Part shown: positions 42,814 through 54,162 of the stretch, piece after piece | How the letters are laid out: the number at the start of each line of letters is the position of its first letter | How positions within the stretch are numbered: position 1 is the first letter of the stretch | Assembly: GCF_015291745.1 (NCBI RefSeq) | Contig: NZ_CP030059.1 | Coordinates: 5,111,501 to 5,175,500 of the forward strand | Source: Bradyrhizobium sp. CCBAU 53351 | GTDB taxonomy: Bacteria > Pseudomonadota > Alphaproteobacteria > Rhizobiales > Xanthobacteraceae | Length of the DNA: 64,000 bases | Reading direction: 5' to 3' | The notes under the pieces: generated by a model | What the model was told of the DNA's origin: nothing | The model's input: the letters and a program-made list of their open reading frames with translations, nothing else | Databases searched by the model: none | Program-made: the position numbers and the translations under genes

Positions 42814-43719
42814 ATGTTCGACCTCAACCAGCTCCGCTGTTTCGTCACGGTGGCCGAAGAACTGCATTTCGGCCGCGCCGCCGCGCGGCTGAACATGACC
42901 CAGCCGCCGCTGTCCCGGCAGATCCAGGTGCTCGAGCACATCATCGATGCGCCGCTGCTGGAGCGCACCAGCCGCTCGGTCCGCCTCACCCCTGCCGGGC
43001 GCAGCTTCCTGCCGGAGGCGCGGCGTATCCTGAAGCTGGCGGAAAGCGCCTCGCAGGTCGCCCGCCGCATCGCGCTCGGCAAGACCGGCTCGCTGAAGAT
43101 CGGCTTCACCGCGGCCGCCGCCTACGGCTTCCTGCCGGAACTGGTCGCAGCCTGCCGTGCAAAACTGCCCGAGGTGGATTTCTCGCTGAAGGAGATGGTG
43201 TCGGGCGACCAGTTCGAGGCGCTGACTTCGGGCCAGATCGACGCCGGCCTGCTCCGGCCGCCGATTGCGCGGCCCGAGCTCACCAGCCGCCGCGTCGTCG
43301 CCGAGCCCCTGCTCGCCGCGATCCCGAAGAAGCATCCGCTGGCGAGCGCCGACAGCATCACCATCAAGGATTTCGACGACCAGCCCTTCGTGATGTATTC
43401 GCCCTATGAGAGCCGCTACTTCCACGATCTCCTGGTGGCGCAATTCACCCGCGCCGACGTGCTGCCGCGCTATGTCCAGCATCTCAGCCAGATCCACTCG
43501 ATCCTGGCCATGGTGCGCGCCGGCCTCGGCCTTGCCATCGTGCCGGCCGCGGCTGCGGGCCTGAAGATCTCCGACGTCCGGCTGCGCCCGCTCAAGCTGC
43601 GGGGCCGCGTGCCGGTCGAGTTGTTCATGGTCTGGCGCCGCGACGACGAGAATCCGCTGCTCTCGGCACTGGTCAAAATCGCCGGTGAATTGTCCTCCGC
43701 GGAGGTGGCGGAGGATTAA
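42814..43719 (+). CDS. LysR-family transcriptional regulator of the hexarate locus
   Basis: 301 residues from the ATG at 42814 (MFDLNQLRCFVTVAEELHFG). The LysR helix-turn-helix is complete: RAAARLNMTQPPLSRQIQVL. The C-terminal effector domain shows GFTAAAAYGFLPELVAA and RAGLGLAIVPAAAAGL. An upstream ATG at 42766 is in frame but lacks the homologous start. It sits between the transporter and kdgD, and probably controls the locus in response to glucarate or a product, which is inference. No clear ribosome binding site precedes the ATG. Confidence 0.9.
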   Translation: MFDLNQLRCFVTVAEELHFGRAAARLNMTQPPLSRQIQVLEHIIDAPLLERTSRSVRLTPAGRSFLPEARRILKLAESASQVARRIALGKTGSLKIGFTAAAAYGFLPELVAACRAKLPEVDFSLKEMVSGDQFEALTSGQIDAGLLRPPIARPELTSRRVVAEPLLAAIPKKHPLASADSITIKDFDDQPFVMYSPYESRYFHDLLVAQFTRADVLPRYVQHLSQIHSILAMVRAGLGLAIVPAAAAGLKISDVRLRPLKLRGRVPVELFMVWRRDDENPLLSALVKIAGELSSAEVAED

Positions 43720-43850
43720 TGCTCAATCCGCATCGGTCGATATAGGCTTTAGCTTGGACCCGCATCGAACGGTCTCCTAAACCACGGCGCATGGACGCGC
43801 AGGCATCGAGGCCCGCGTCCTCCACAACACGCACGAAGGGAACAGCGCCC

Positions 43851-44795
43851 GTGAGCAAGATGACCCCGCAGGAAATGGCCCAGAAGATCGGATCCGGCCT
43901 CCTGTCCTTTCCCGTCACGCCGTTCAAGGCTGACTACTCCTTCGACGAGGCGACCTACCGCGCCAACATGGACTGGCTGTGCGGCTACGACGTCGCGGGC
44001 CTGTTCGCCGCCGGCGGCACCGGCGAGTTCTTCTCGCTGACGCCGACCGAAGTTCCTGAAGTCGTGAAGGCTGCCGTCGACGAGACCAAGGGCCGCGTGC
44101 CCGTGCTCGCCGGCACCGGCTACGGCACCGCGATCGCGCGCGAGATCGCCATTGGTGCGGAAAAGGCCGGCGCCGACGGTCTGTTGCTGCTGCCGCCCTA
44201 TCTCACCCATGCCGAGCAGGAGGGCCTTGCCGCCCATGTCGAGGCAGTCTGCGCGGCCGTGAAGATCGGCGTCATCGTCTACAACCGCGACAACGCCATC
44301 CTGCAGCCCGACACGCTCGCCCGCCTTGCCGAGCGCTGCCCGAACCTCGTCGGCTACAAGGACGGCATCGGCGACATCGAGCTGATGACCCGCGTCTACA
44401 CCAAGCTCGGCGACCGCCTGACCTATGTCGGCGGCCTGCCGACCGCGGAGACCTTCGCGCTGCCCTATCTCGACATGGGCGTGACGACCTATTCCTCCGC
44501 CGTGTTCAACTTCGTGCCGGAATTCGCCACCAATTTCTACGCCGCCGTGCGCAAGCGCGACCACGCCACAATCCAGGCCGGCTTGAAGGATTTCATCCTG
44601 CCGCTGATCGCGATCCGCAACCGCAAGAAGGGCTATGCGGTCTCGATCATCAAGGCCGGCATGAAGGTGATCGGCCGCGACTCCGGCCCGGTCCGCCCGC
44701 CGCTCACCGACCTCACCGAGCAGGAGATCGCGGAAGTGACCGCGCTGGTGAAGAATCTGCCCGCCATCCGATCGACACAACAGGCGGCAGAATAG
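43851..44795 (+). CDS. kdgD: 5-dehydro-4-deoxyglucarate dehydratase
   Basis: 314 residues from the GTG at 43851, preceded by GAAGGGA; ATG starts at 43791 and 43860 are possible. A dihydrodipicolinate-synthase-type TIM barrel: [20 protein letters not shown], the [10 protein letters not shown] motif, [15 protein letters not shown], the tyrosine in [10 protein letters not shown] and the Schiff-base lysine in [10 protein letters not shown]. Family members convert 5-keto-4-deoxy-D-glucarate to 2,5-dioxovalerate with loss of water and carbon dioxide. It is followed 24 bases later by gudD, so it belongs to one operon. Confidence 0.92.
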   Translation: MSKMTPQEMAQKIGSGLLSFPVTPFKADYSFDEATYRANMDWLCGYDVAGLFAAGGTGEFFSLTPTEVPEVVKAAVDETKGRVPVLAGTGYGTAIAREIAIGAEKAGADGLLLLPPYLTHAEQEGLAAHVEAVCAAVKIGVIVYNRDNAILQPDTLARLAERCPNLVGYKDGIGDIELMTRVYTKLGDRLTYVGGLPTAETFALPYLDMGVTTYSSAVFNFVPEFATNFYAAVRKRDHATIQAGLKDFILPLIAIRNRKKGYAVSIIKAGMKVIGRDSGPVRPPLTDLTEQEIAEVTALVKNLPAIRSTQQAAE

Positions 44796-44819
44796 GCCGA
44801 CCACAACAAGGAGCGAGCG

Positions 44820-46163
44820 ATGGCCCTGACCGAGATTTCCGGCGCACCAATCGTCACGGCGATGCAGGTGATCCCGGTCGCCGGCCGCGACAGCATGCTC
44901 CTCAATCTAAGCGGCGCGCACGCGCCGTTCTTCACCCGCAACATCGTCATCCTCACCGACAATGCCGGCCACACCGGCGTCGGCGAGGTGCCGGGCGGGC
45001 AGAAAATCTGGCAGACCCTGCAGGACGCGCGCGACCTCGTGATCGGCAAGACCGTCGGCGCGATGAACAACATCCTCGCCGACGTCCGCACGGCTTTCGC
45101 CGACCGCGATGCCGGCGGCCGCGGCAAGCAGACCTTCGATCTGCGCGTGATGATCCACGCGGTCACCGCGATCGAATCCGCGCTGCTTGATCTGCTGGGT
45201 CAACACCTCAACCTGCCGGTCGCCGCCCTGCTCGGCGAAGGCCAGCAGCGCAGCAGCGTCGAGACGCTCGGTTATCTCTTCTTCGTCGGCGATCGGCGCA
45301 AGAGCAAGCTCAGCTACGTCAACGGCGAGACCGGCAAACCCGAATGGTTCAACCTCCGCCACCAGGAGGCGATGACGCCGGAGGCCGTGGTGCGGCTCGC
45401 GGAAGCCACCCACGACCATTACGGCTTCGCCGACTTCAAGCTGAAGGGCGGCGTGCTGCGCGGCGAGCGTGAGATCGAGGCCGTCACCGCCATCGCAAAG
45501 CGTTTTCCCAACGCACGCGTGACGCTCGACCCCAACGGCGCCTGGTCGCTCGACGAGGCGATCAAGCTTTGCAAGGGCATGCACGGCATCCTCGCCTATG
45601 CCGAGGACCCCTGCGGCGCGGAGGCCGGCTTCTCCGGCCGCGAGATCATGGCCGAGTTCCGCCGTGCCACCGGGCTGCCCACCGCGACCAACATGATCGC
45701 GACCGACTGGCGGCAGCTCTCCCATGCGCTGCGCCTGGGGGCGGTAGACATCCCGCTGGCCGATCCCCATTTCTGGACCATGCAGGGCTCGGTGCGCGTC
45801 GCCCAGACCTGCCGCGACAACGGCCTGACCTGGGGCTCGCATTCCAACAACCATTTCGACATTTCGCTGGCCATGTTCACCCATGTCGGCGCCGCCGCCC
45901 CCGGCAAGGTCACCGCGATCGACACCCACTGGATCTGGCAGGACGGCCAGGCGCTGACCAGGGAGCCGCTTCAAATCAAGGGTGGCAAGATCGCCGTGCC
46001 TGACAGGCCAGGCCTGGGCGTCGAAATCGACAGGGCCGCTATCGACGCCGCGCATGACCTCTACAAGCAGCATGGACTTGGCGCCCGGGATGACGCTATT
46101 GCCATGCAGGACCTGATCCCCGGCTGGACTTTCGACGACAAGCGTCCGTGCCTGGTACGGTAA
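44820..46163 (+). CDS. gudD: D-glucarate dehydratase
   Basis: 447 residues, enolase superfamily. Recognised by [20 protein letters not shown], the catalytic lysine pair in ADFKLKGG, the metal ligands in [15 protein letters not shown] and [12 protein letters not shown], and the histidine/asparagine in [14 protein letters not shown]. Converts D-glucarate (and L-idarate) to 5-keto-4-deoxyglucarate, the substrate of KdgD upstream. AAGGAGCGAGCG lies directly before the ATG. The length and order match the standard enzyme. Confidence 0.95.
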   Translation: MALTEISGAPIVTAMQVIPVAGRDSMLLNLSGAHAPFFTRNIVILTDNAGHTGVGEVPGGQKIWQTLQDARDLVIGKTVGAMNNILADVRTAFADRDAGGRGKQTFDLRVMIHAVTAIESALLDLLGQHLNLPVAALLGEGQQRSSVETLGYLFFVGDRRKSKLSYVNGETGKPEWFNLRHQEAMTPEAVVRLAEATHDHYGFADFKLKGGVLRGEREIEAVTAIAKRFPNARVTLDPNGAWSLDEAIKLCKGMHGILAYAEDPCGAEAGFSGREIMAEFRRATGLPTATNMIATDWRQLSHALRLGAVDIPLADPHFWTMQGSVRVAQTCRDNGLTWGSHSNNHFDISLAMFTHVGAAAPGKVTAIDTHWIWQDGQALTREPLQIKGGKIAVPDRPGLGVEIDRAAIDAAHDLYKQHGLGARDDAIAMQDLIPGWTFDDKRPCLVR

Positions 46164-46170
46164 ACACTCA

Positions 46171-46219
46171 GGCATGATCCCGGAAAAGTGGACACCGGTT
46201 TTCCGACCAGGATCATGCC
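46171..46219 (+). repeat. Intergenic palindrome (GCATGATC...GATCATGC)
   Basis: GGCATGATCCCGGAAAAGTG and the partner TTTTCCGACCAGGATCATGC form a near-perfect inverted repeat in the gap between gudD and the aldehyde dehydrogenase. This is a frequent palindromic element in Bradyrhizobium and related genomes, from memory. It may modulate the transcript within the operon. Confidence 0.65.
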
Positions 46220-46240
46220 CCCTTGAATATGGAGGAAACG

Positions 46241-47689
46241 ATGACTGCGATCCTTAAGAACTTCATCGGCGGCGAATGGGTCGACGGCTCGGGCGTCACC
46301 AGGAACATCAACCCCTCCAACACCAACGACGTTGTCGGCGAATACGCCAAGGCCGACAAGGCGCAGACCGAGAAGGCGATCGCCGCCGCCAAGGCCGCTT
46401 TCCCTGCCTGGGCGCAGTCGACGCCGCAGGCGCGCTTCGACGCGCTGAACAAGATTTCCCTCGAAATCCTCGCCCGCAAGGAAGAGCTCGGCCGCCTGCT
46501 CGCCCGCGAGGAAGGCAAGACCCTCCCCGAGGGCATCGGCGAAGTCGCCCGCGCCGGCCAGATCTTCGCGTTTTTCGCCGGCGAGGCGCTGCGCCTGATC
46601 GGCGAGAAGGGCGCCTCGGTTCGCCCCGGCCTCGACGTCGAGCTCACGCGTGAGCCCGTCGGCGTCGTCGGCATGATCACGCCCTGGAATTTCCCGATTG
46701 CGATCCCCGCCTGGAAGATCGCGCCGGCGCTCTGCTACGGCAACACCGTCGTGTTCAAGCCGGCCGAGCTGGTGCCCGGCTCCGGGCACGCGCTCGCCGA
46801 GATCATCACCCGCTCCGGCATTCCCGCCGGCGTGTTCAACCTCGTGGTCGGCTCCGGCTCGGTGGTCGGCCAGACCCTGCTCGAGCACCCGGACGTCGCC
46901 GCGATCTCCTTCACCGGCTCGGTGCAGACGGGGCGCAAGATCGCGCAGGCCTGCGTGCTCTCGAACCCCATGAAGAAATTCCAGCTCGAGATGGGCGGCA
47001 AGAATCCGCTGGTCGTGCTCGACGACGCCGACCTCAAGACCGCCGTCGAGGTCGCCGTCAACGGCGCCTATTTCTCGACCGGTCAGCGCTGCACCGCCTC
47101 CTCCCGCCTGATCGTCACCGAAGGCATCCACGACCGCTTCGTCGCTGCGGTGGCTGAGCGCCTGAACAGCCTGTCGGTCGACGACGCGCTCAAGGCCGGC
47201 GTGCATATCGGCCCCGTGGTCGACCAGAGCCAGCTCGACCAGGACCTGCGCTACATCAAGATCGGCCAGGACGAGGGCGCCAAGCTCGCCTTCGGCGGCG
47301 AGCTGCTCAAGCGCGAGAACCCCGGCCATTATCTCGCGCCGGCCCTGTTCACCGAAGCCAACAACAACATGCGTATCGCGCGTGAGGAGATCTTCGGCCC
47401 GGTCGCCGCCGTCATCCGCGCCAAGAACTACGAAGAGGCCCTCGCCATCTCCAACGACACCGAGTTCGGCCTTGCCTCCGGCATCTGCACCACCAGCCTG
47501 AAATACGCCTCGCATTACAAGCGCAACAGCGAGTCCGGCATGGTGATGGTCAATCTGCCGACCGCCGGAGTCGACTATCACGTGCCGTTCGGCGGCCGGA
47601 AGGGCTCGAGCTACGGCGCCCGCGAGCAGGGCTCCTACGCCCGCGAGTTCTACACCACGGTGAAGACGGCCTATACGTTCCCGGGCTGA
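46241..47689 (+). CDS. 2-oxoglutarate semialdehyde (2,5-dioxovalerate) dehydrogenase
   Basis: 482 residues from the ATG at 46241, preceded by GGAGGAAACG. Aldehyde dehydrogenase family: VVGMITPWNFPIAIPAWKIA, the general base glutamate in LEMGGKNPLVV, the catalytic cysteine in STGQRCTASSR and REEIFGPVAAVI. The operon position gives the substrate: KdgD makes 2,5-dioxovalerate and this enzyme oxidises it to 2-oxoglutarate. No regulatory extension. An upstream ATG at 46223 adds six residues but has no better site. Confidence 0.9.
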   Translation: MTAILKNFIGGEWVDGSGVTRNINPSNTNDVVGEYAKADKAQTEKAIAAAKAAFPAWAQSTPQARFDALNKISLEILARKEELGRLLAREEGKTLPEGIGEVARAGQIFAFFAGEALRLIGEKGASVRPGLDVELTREPVGVVGMITPWNFPIAIPAWKIAPALCYGNTVVFKPAELVPGSGHALAEIITRSGIPAGVFNLVVGSGSVVGQTLLEHPDVAAISFTGSVQTGRKIAQACVLSNPMKKFQLEMGGKNPLVVLDDADLKTAVEVAVNGAYFSTGQRCTASSRLIVTEGIHDRFVAAVAERLNSLSVDDALKAGVHIGPVVDQSQLDQDLRYIKIGQDEGAKLAFGGELLKRENPGHYLAPALFTEANNNMRIAREEIFGPVAAVIRAKNYEEALAISNDTEFGLASGICTTSLKYASHYKRNSESGMVMVNLPTAGVDYHVPFGGRKGSSYGAREQGSYAREFYTTVKTAYTFPG

Positions 47690-47698
47690 TGCACGTTC

Positions 47699-47811
47699 GT
47701 AGGGCGGGTCAGCCGGCGGCTGCGCAAAGCGCAGTGCGCTGGCGTAACCCGCCTCCTATCTTCCAGCATCGAGAGAAGTGGCGGGTTACGCCTTCGGCTA
47801 ACCCGCCCTAC
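47699..47811 (+). repeat. Intergenic palindromic repeat in the hexarate operon
   Basis: GTAGGGCGGGTCAGC at the left end pairs with GCTAACCCGCCCTAC at the right end with one mismatch, with further internal GC-rich pairing (CCGGCGGCTGCG, GCGCAGTGCGC). This resembles a very common Bradyrhizobium intergenic palindrome of about 110 bases. It fills the gap between the dehydrogenase and garD and may weaken co-transcription. Confidence 0.65.
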
Positions 47812-47827
47812 AAGACGGAGTCCTCCC

Positions 47828-49369
47828 ATGGACCAGGACGTCGCAGCGAAAGAGCAGCCCCGCTACATCAAGCTCAACGAGCGCGACAATGTCGCGATCG
47901 TGGTCAATGATTTCGGGCTTCCCGCCGGCTCCCGCTTCGCCAGCGGGCTGACGCTACGCGCCTTCGTGCCGCAGGGGCACAAGACGGCGCTGGTCGACAT
48001 CGCGGAAGGCGCACCGATCATCCGCTACGGCGAGATCATCGGCTATGCGTTGTCGCCGATCCTGGCCGGCGAATGGGTGGACGAGGCACGCATCCGCATG
48101 CCGGAGGCCCCCGACCTCGACAAGCTCGAGATCTCCACCGCCGTCCCCGCCCCGCTGCCGCCGCTCGAAGGTTTTACGTTCGAGGGCTACCGCAATCCGG
48201 ACGGCTCGGTCGGCACGAAGAACATTTTGGGCATCTCCTCCTCCGTGCAATGCGTCAAGGGCACGATGGAATATGCGGTGAAGCGCATCCGCGCCGAGCT
48301 GCTGCCGAAGTACCCCAACGTCGACGACGTCGTGCCGCTGACCCACGCCTATGGCTGCGGCGTCGCGATCACCGCGCCCGACGCCGTGGTGCCGATCCGC
48401 ACGCTGCAGAACCTCGCGCTCAACCCGAATTTCGGCGGCGAGATTCTGGTGGTCGGCCTCGGCTGCGAAAAACTCGCGCCCGAGCGGCTGGTGCCGGAGG
48501 GCGTCAGCGATGCCATCGTGCGGATGCAGGACGAAGCCTTCGACGGCTTTGGCGCGATCGTCGATGCCATCATGACCCAGGCGGAAGCCCGCCTGAAGAT
48601 CCTCAACAAGCGCACACGCGAGACCTGCCCGGCCTCCGATCTCGTCATCGGCCTGCAATGCGGCGGCAGCGACGCCTTCTCCGGCGTCACCGCCAATCCC
48701 GCCGTCGGCTTTGCCGCGGACCTCCTGGTGCGCGCCGGCGCGACCGTGATGTTCTCGGAGGTCACCGAGGTGCGCGACGCCATCCAGCTCCTCACGCGAC
48801 GCGCGATCAACGAGGATGTCGGCCGCGCGCTGGTGCGCGAGATGGCCTGGTACGATTCTTATCTGGCCCGCGGCGGCGCCGACCGCAGCGCCAACACCAC
48901 GCCCGGCAACAAGAAGGGCGGCCTCGCCAACATCGTCGAGAAGTCGCTCGGCTCGATCGTCAAGTGCGGATCATCCGCGATCACCGGCGTGCTCTCGCCG
49001 GGCGAGAAGGCCACGCAGAAGGGCATGCTGTTCGCGGCAACGCCGGCAAGCGACTTCATCTGCGGCACGCTCCAGCTCGCCTCCGGCATGACGCTGCAGG
49101 TGTTCACCACCGGCCGCGGCACGCCTTACGGCCTTGCAGCGGCACCCGTGATCAAGGTCGCGACCCGCAGCGAGCTCGCGCGGCGCTGGAAGGACCTGAT
49201 CGACTTCGATTCAGGCAGCATCGCCACCGGCGAGAAGACCATTGAGGAATGCGGCTGGGACCTGTTCCGCCTGATCCTCGATGTCGCCTCCGGCCGCACC
49301 AAGCCATGGTCGGACCGCTGGGGCATCCACAACGATCTCACGCTGTTCAATCCGGCGCCGGTGACCTGA
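47828..49369 (+). CDS. garD: Galactarate dehydratase
   Basis: 513 residues. The N-terminal SAF-type part ([20 protein letters not shown]) and the UxaA/GarD core are clear: [60 protein letters not shown], the [20 protein letters not shown] segment and [20 protein letters not shown]. The iron-containing enzyme converts galactarate (meso) to 5-keto-4-deoxyglucarate, which KdgD then uses. Together with gudD it lets the same lower pathway take both hexarates. The start ATG is 17 bases after the palindromic repeat. Confidence 0.93.
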   Translation: MDQDVAAKEQPRYIKLNERDNVAIVVNDFGLPAGSRFASGLTLRAFVPQGHKTALVDIAEGAPIIRYGEIIGYALSPILAGEWVDEARIRMPEAPDLDKLEISTAVPAPLPPLEGFTFEGYRNPDGSVGTKNILGISSSVQCVKGTMEYAVKRIRAELLPKYPNVDDVVPLTHAYGCGVAITAPDAVVPIRTLQNLALNPNFGGEILVVGLGCEKLAPERLVPEGVSDAIVRMQDEAFDGFGAIVDAIMTQAEARLKILNKRTRETCPASDLVIGLQCGGSDAFSGVTANPAVGFAADLLVRAGATVMFSEVTEVRDAIQLLTRRAINEDVGRALVREMAWYDSYLARGGADRSANTTPGNKKGGLANIVEKSLGSIVKCGSSAITGVLSPGEKATQKGMLFAATPASDFICGTLQLASGMTLQVFTTGRGTPYGLAAAPVIKVATRSELARRWKDLIDFDSGSIATGEKTIEECGWDLFRLILDVASGRTKPWSDRWGIHNDLTLFNPAPVT

Positions 49370-49553
49370 AGCGCCGACTTGGGTCTCCGCGAAACCGTCC
49401 GGAAACATTGGCGCGGAAAACTTCGTCTCGTGCTGTCGCCTGACGCAATCAAGAAGTTCGTCAATGGACACATGAATGTTCGAACAGGAGCGAACCTGTT
49501 CCGGCATCGTCACGACCAAACCTCCGATTGACATCTTCAACGGAGATTTTCCA

Positions 49554-49823
49554 ATGCGTGTTCTCACAATGATTGCCCTCGCCGGCGCCATGATTGCGAG
49601 CTCGGCTAGCGCGTTCGCCGGAGAGCTTCCCTCTTACGAAGTGAAGTCGTTGCCGATCTCGGCGACCCAGGTGCAGGTGCTCGGCGGTGCCGGCGTTGAG
49701 GAGCAGTCGACCGCGCCCACCATGATCGTCGCCGGCATGCCCGCCTCGCCCGCACAGGTCTCGGTGTTGTCGCCGCGCGTCAAGCGGCTTGCGAGTGCAA
49801 ATTCGCAAAGCGAGGCGCGCTAA
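49554..49823 (+). CDS. Small exported protein, 89 residues
   Basis: MRVLTMIALAGAMIASSASA gives a signal peptide cleaved near AFAGE. The mature 60-70 residues are polar with no cysteines. GGAG lies eight bases before the ATG. An earlier in-frame ATG at 49476 lacks a plausible site. Small periplasmic or secreted proteins with this opening are common in Bradyrhizobium; no function is known to me. Confidence 0.6.
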   Translation: MRVLTMIALAGAMIASSASAFAGELPSYEVKSLPISATQVQVLGGAGVEEQSTAPTMIVAGMPASPAQVSVLSPRVKRLASANSQSEAR

Positions 49824-49876
49824 ACCTACCGCATCGCTTGCGGCGCCTGCATCCGGTGCGGGCGCCGTCAGCGTTT

Positions 49877-50233
49877 TCAGGTCATGCTGCCCGGCATGAA
49901 GCAGCGCACGCGCGGATGACCGTCGATATAGTGCTTCCACACCATGGTGCGGCCGATCTTGTTCGGGACGGTGATCACGGCACCGTCGGGCACCACGACC
50001 CATTCGTCGTCGATGCGGACGCGGTAGCGGCCGCGATCGGATTCCCAATCGACGTCGGCAATGACGTAGCCGTCGGCGTCGGTGCAGCACTGGCCGAATT
50101 CGCTGTGCAGGCTTTCGAACCAGGGTTTCAACGGCGAGTTGGCGTAGCGCCCGTCGTCACGCGCCTGGGCCGGGAATGTCAGAAGCGACGTCACGCCCAG
50201 CAGCGTCGCCGCGCACAAGCTTGAAAATCTCAT
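49877..50233 (-). CDS. Periplasmic hypothetical protein
   Basis: 118 residues. Signal peptide MRFSSLCAATLLGVTSLLTF then AQARDDG. The mature part has paired cysteines (GQCCTDADGYVIADVDW and VRCFMPG) and a pattern YRVRIDDEWVVVPDGAVITV PN-type, which I recall as a recurrent unnamed family in Rhizobiales. It probably forms a disulfide-bonded domain. Convergent with the small exported protein at 49554. Confidence 0.65.
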   Translation of the reverse strand: MRFSSLCAATLLGVTSLLTFPAQARDDGRYANSPLKPWFESLHSEFGQCCTDADGYVIADVDWESDRGRYRVRIDDEWVVVPDGAVITVPNKIGRTMVWKHYIDGHPRVRCFMPGSMT

Positions 50234-50482
50234 CTCGTCGTCCCGCGATCAAAATGATCCGTGCGGGGGACGACAACGCCATCCGTTGTCCGCGCCTTGA
50301 ATCAGGCGCGGCACCGGCGACTCGTTCCCCCAGCAGCTGACGACAACTATGCAAATCCGCTGCCAGCGCGCATTCCGGGGAACTACTGCCGCAGGGCGCA
50401 AAGGCATCCGCCTTTCGACGGATGCGGCCTAGGATCAAAATCCGACGCCGAGACGACGACGCTCAAGAAGACCGCAACCGGC

Positions 50483-51076
50483 CTACTGCTTCGCCGGTGC
50501 CATCATCATGCCGCCGCCCTTCTTCGGTGCGGGTGCCGGCGGCTTGGTGGCCGCCGCCTGCGCGGGCAGATATTTTGCCACGATGGCGGGATCGACCTGG
50601 GCGATGTTGGCGTCAGGCAGGCGTGTCCAGGCCTCGTCCTTGCCGAGCAGCGAAATCCCGAGATAGCCGCGCAGCGTCAGGGTCTGGCCGTCGGGACTGA
50701 CCTTCATGTTGGCCTTCCAGATCTGGCCATCGCGTGGATTGAGCACGTTGCCGCCTTCGTACTTCAAGCCTTCGCGCTTCATGTTGCGGACGAAGGAGAT
50801 GCCGAGCACAGGCGCGTTCTTGCGATCGTCGGTGCACTTGCTGCAGATCTCGTTCGGATCGTCGCCGGGGCGCGGGAAGGTCTTGGCGATCACGCCTTCG
50901 AAGATGCCGTTGCGGTCGATGAAGAGAAACCATCCGACCGTCTTGCCGTCTTCGACCTTCTGCCACAGGCCCGCCGCCGTGGGCTCGGCGGTCTGCGCGG
51001 CAGACGGTGTCACCGTCGCGAGCGACAATGCGAGCGCGAGGAAGGGGAGCAGCCGAAAGCTGGAAAAATTCCGCAT
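50483..51076 (-). CDS. DUF2147 family exported protein
   Basis: 197 residues. Signal peptide ([20 protein letters not shown]), then [20 protein letters not shown] and ARNG-type residues [20 protein letters not shown] with CSKC, followed by [20 protein letters not shown] and [18 protein letters not shown], which fit DUF2147. The family is a lipocalin-like beta structure of unknown role. The C-terminal tail [19 protein letters not shown] is low complexity. Unlike most members it is exported alone, without neighbours of similar function. Confidence 0.8.
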   Translation of the reverse strand: MRNFSSFRLLPFLALALSLATVTPSAAQTAEPTAAGLWQKVEDGKTVGWFLFIDRNGIFEGVIAKTFPRPGDDPNEICSKCTDDRKNAPVLGISFVRNMKREGLKYEGGNVLNPRDGQIWKANMKVSPDGQTLTLRGYLGISLLGKDEAWTRLPDANIAQVDPAIVAKYLPAQAAATKPPAPAPKKGGGMMMAPAKQ

Positions 51077-51181
51077 TAGATCACCTTGTTAGTCCACGAC
51101 CGGAATGGCCGCAGACTACGGCGATTTCGCGAACGGTTCCAGCACCAGAAACATGGGGCAACCTCTTGCCGCCCGTTGCCG

Positions 51182-52860
<1,679 letters not shown>

Positions 52861-52904
52861 TTCAACTCAGAAAGGGCGGGATCAGGCCTGTCAGGCCGAC
52901 CCAA

Positions 52905-53225
52905 TCAGGCCTGACGTTCCGGCGTCGACACGACGAGACCGTCGAGATCGTCGCTGACCTTGATCTGGCAGGACAGGCGCGAATTCGGGCGCACGTCGAA
53001 GCCGAAGTCGAGCATGTCCTCTTCCATCGGCGTCGGGCTGCCGACCTTCTCGCGCCAGGCTTCGTCGACATAGACATGGCAGGTCGCGCAGGCGCAGGCG
53101 CCGCCGCATTCGGCCTCGACGCCGGGAATGCTGTTGCGGATCGCGGCTTCCATCACGGTTGCGCCGTTCTCGATTTCCACCGTGCGGGTTTCGCCCTTGT
53201 GGTCGACAAAGTGAATCTTGGCCAT
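52905..53225 (-). CDS. Adrenodoxin-type [2Fe-2S] ferredoxin
   Basis: 106 residues from the ATG at 53225. Cluster ligands lie in [15 protein letters not shown] and the fourth cysteine in SRLSCQI, with [13 protein letters not shown] typical of the vertebrate/adrenodoxin-type bacterial ferredoxins such as FdxB and putidaredoxin relatives. It donates electrons to P450s or Fe-S assembly. The FNR-type reductase is nearby on the same strand (about 0.7 kb downstream). Confidence 0.92.
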   Translation of the reverse strand: MAKIHFVDHKGETRTVEIENGATVMEAAIRNSIPGVEAECGGACACATCHVYVDEAWREKVGSPTPMEEDMLDFGFDVRPNSRLSCQIKVSDDLDGLVVSTPERQA

Positions 53226-53389
53226 GTGTGCTCGTGCTGCCGCGGTGCTGGGAATGAAGGAGGGTCCGGGCTGTCCTATAACGGGTCGATCAGCCCGGCG
53301 CCATAGGGTTTTGCGACGAAGTAAATGCCGCTTTGCGGCAAGAAATTGCGTCAAAACAAGAGACTAGAATCCGGCTCGGCCGCGTGGCC

Positions 53390-53764
53390 TCAAGGCTTCA
53401 GGATCACCTCGATGGCGGCGCGGGCCTCGGTCACCGCCTCCTTCAACGCCGCGAAGGCGTGGCGCTCGTTATGGCCGGCCTGGATCGCGGTCTCCAGGCT
53501 CGCTGCGGCATCGGCTACCGCAAAGGCGCCGATCCCGCGGGCCGACCCCTTGAGCTTGTGGGCAAGTGCGCCGGCCTCGGCCGGCAGTCCCGCCATCGCC
53601 GCCATCAGGCGGACCGCCTGCTCGGCGAACATGGCCAGCACTTCCTGCTCCAGCTCCGCATCGCCGAGCGTCATCCGGGAGAGGTGGTCGAGGTCGAGCG
53701 GGCTGTCGATGGGTGCAAGCGGGGGCGAGGGCATCCAGTCCATCCGTTGCAGTTCAGGCGTCAT
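53390..53764 (-). CDS. Hpt-domain phosphotransfer protein
   Basis: 124 residues from the ATG at 53764. A single Hpt domain: MLAMFAEQAVRLMAAMAGLP, then the phospho-accepting histidine in ALAHKLKGSARGIGAFAVA. A free Hpt protein would relay phosphate between a hybrid kinase and a response regulator; its partners are unknown. The window also has a hybrid kinase with a receiver at 60594 and a SixA-like phosphatase at 23538. The ATG choice is uncertain because several in-frame ATGs exist. Confidence 0.85.
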   Translation of the reverse strand: MTPELQRMDWMPSPPLAPIDSPLDLDHLSRMTLGDAELEQEVLAMFAEQAVRLMAAMAGLPAEAGALAHKLKGSARGIGAFAVADAAASLETAIQAGHNERHAFAALKEAVTEARAAIEVILKP

Positions 53765-54162
53765 GGCGAAAGGCCCCGGCATCGCGCGACGGTTCCGCCG
53801 GTCCGGCGGTGCGGTCGCCTCACCCAAGCATGGAAATGGTTAACGAAATGTTGGGGGCCGGCGACGCAGTTCTGCCAGTTTATTGACGAAAAGTTGCCGC
53901 AATCGGCCAAGTTCGGTGGAGAATTGCATTTATTGCTAAGGCGTTACGGCGCGATCCTGTTAACGATGATTAAGATTGTCTTAATCGCGGGCATTTCATT
54001 CGCGACGCTCTGCCAATAGGATGTTGCAGAAATTGGCGGACAAGCCGTCCGGGTGGCGACGGCTCGGAGATCCGCGTAAGCGGCATGATCCGGTCTGTGG
54101 GCTTGCGTCGCGCGCAGGGCTCGCGGGGGGACGCGTACAAGTAACGAGGGCTCGGACTGAAC
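53765..54162. other. Regulatory gap upstream of the GPR-like gene
   Basis: Nearly 400 bases between the divergent Hpt and GPR-like starts. It contains TTAA repeats near 53960-53984, GTTAACG boxes near 53838 and 53959, and no coding signal. Confidence 0.6.
53970..53984 (+). promoter_or_regulatory. CtrA-type binding site (TTAA-N7-TTAA)
   Basis: TTAAGATTGTCTTAA at 53970-53984 matches the CtrA recognition sequence TTAA-N7-TTAA exactly and is itself an inverted repeat. A further TTAA lies ten bases upstream at 53960. It is about 180 bases before the GPR-like ATG. CtrA control is inferred. Confidence 0.5.

Noticed and set aside
50290..50311. Hairpin CCGCGCCT-TGAATC-AGGCGCGG as terminator of the DUF2147 gene
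   Set aside because: It lies about 170 bases past the stop and has no T-run, so the assignment is too weak.
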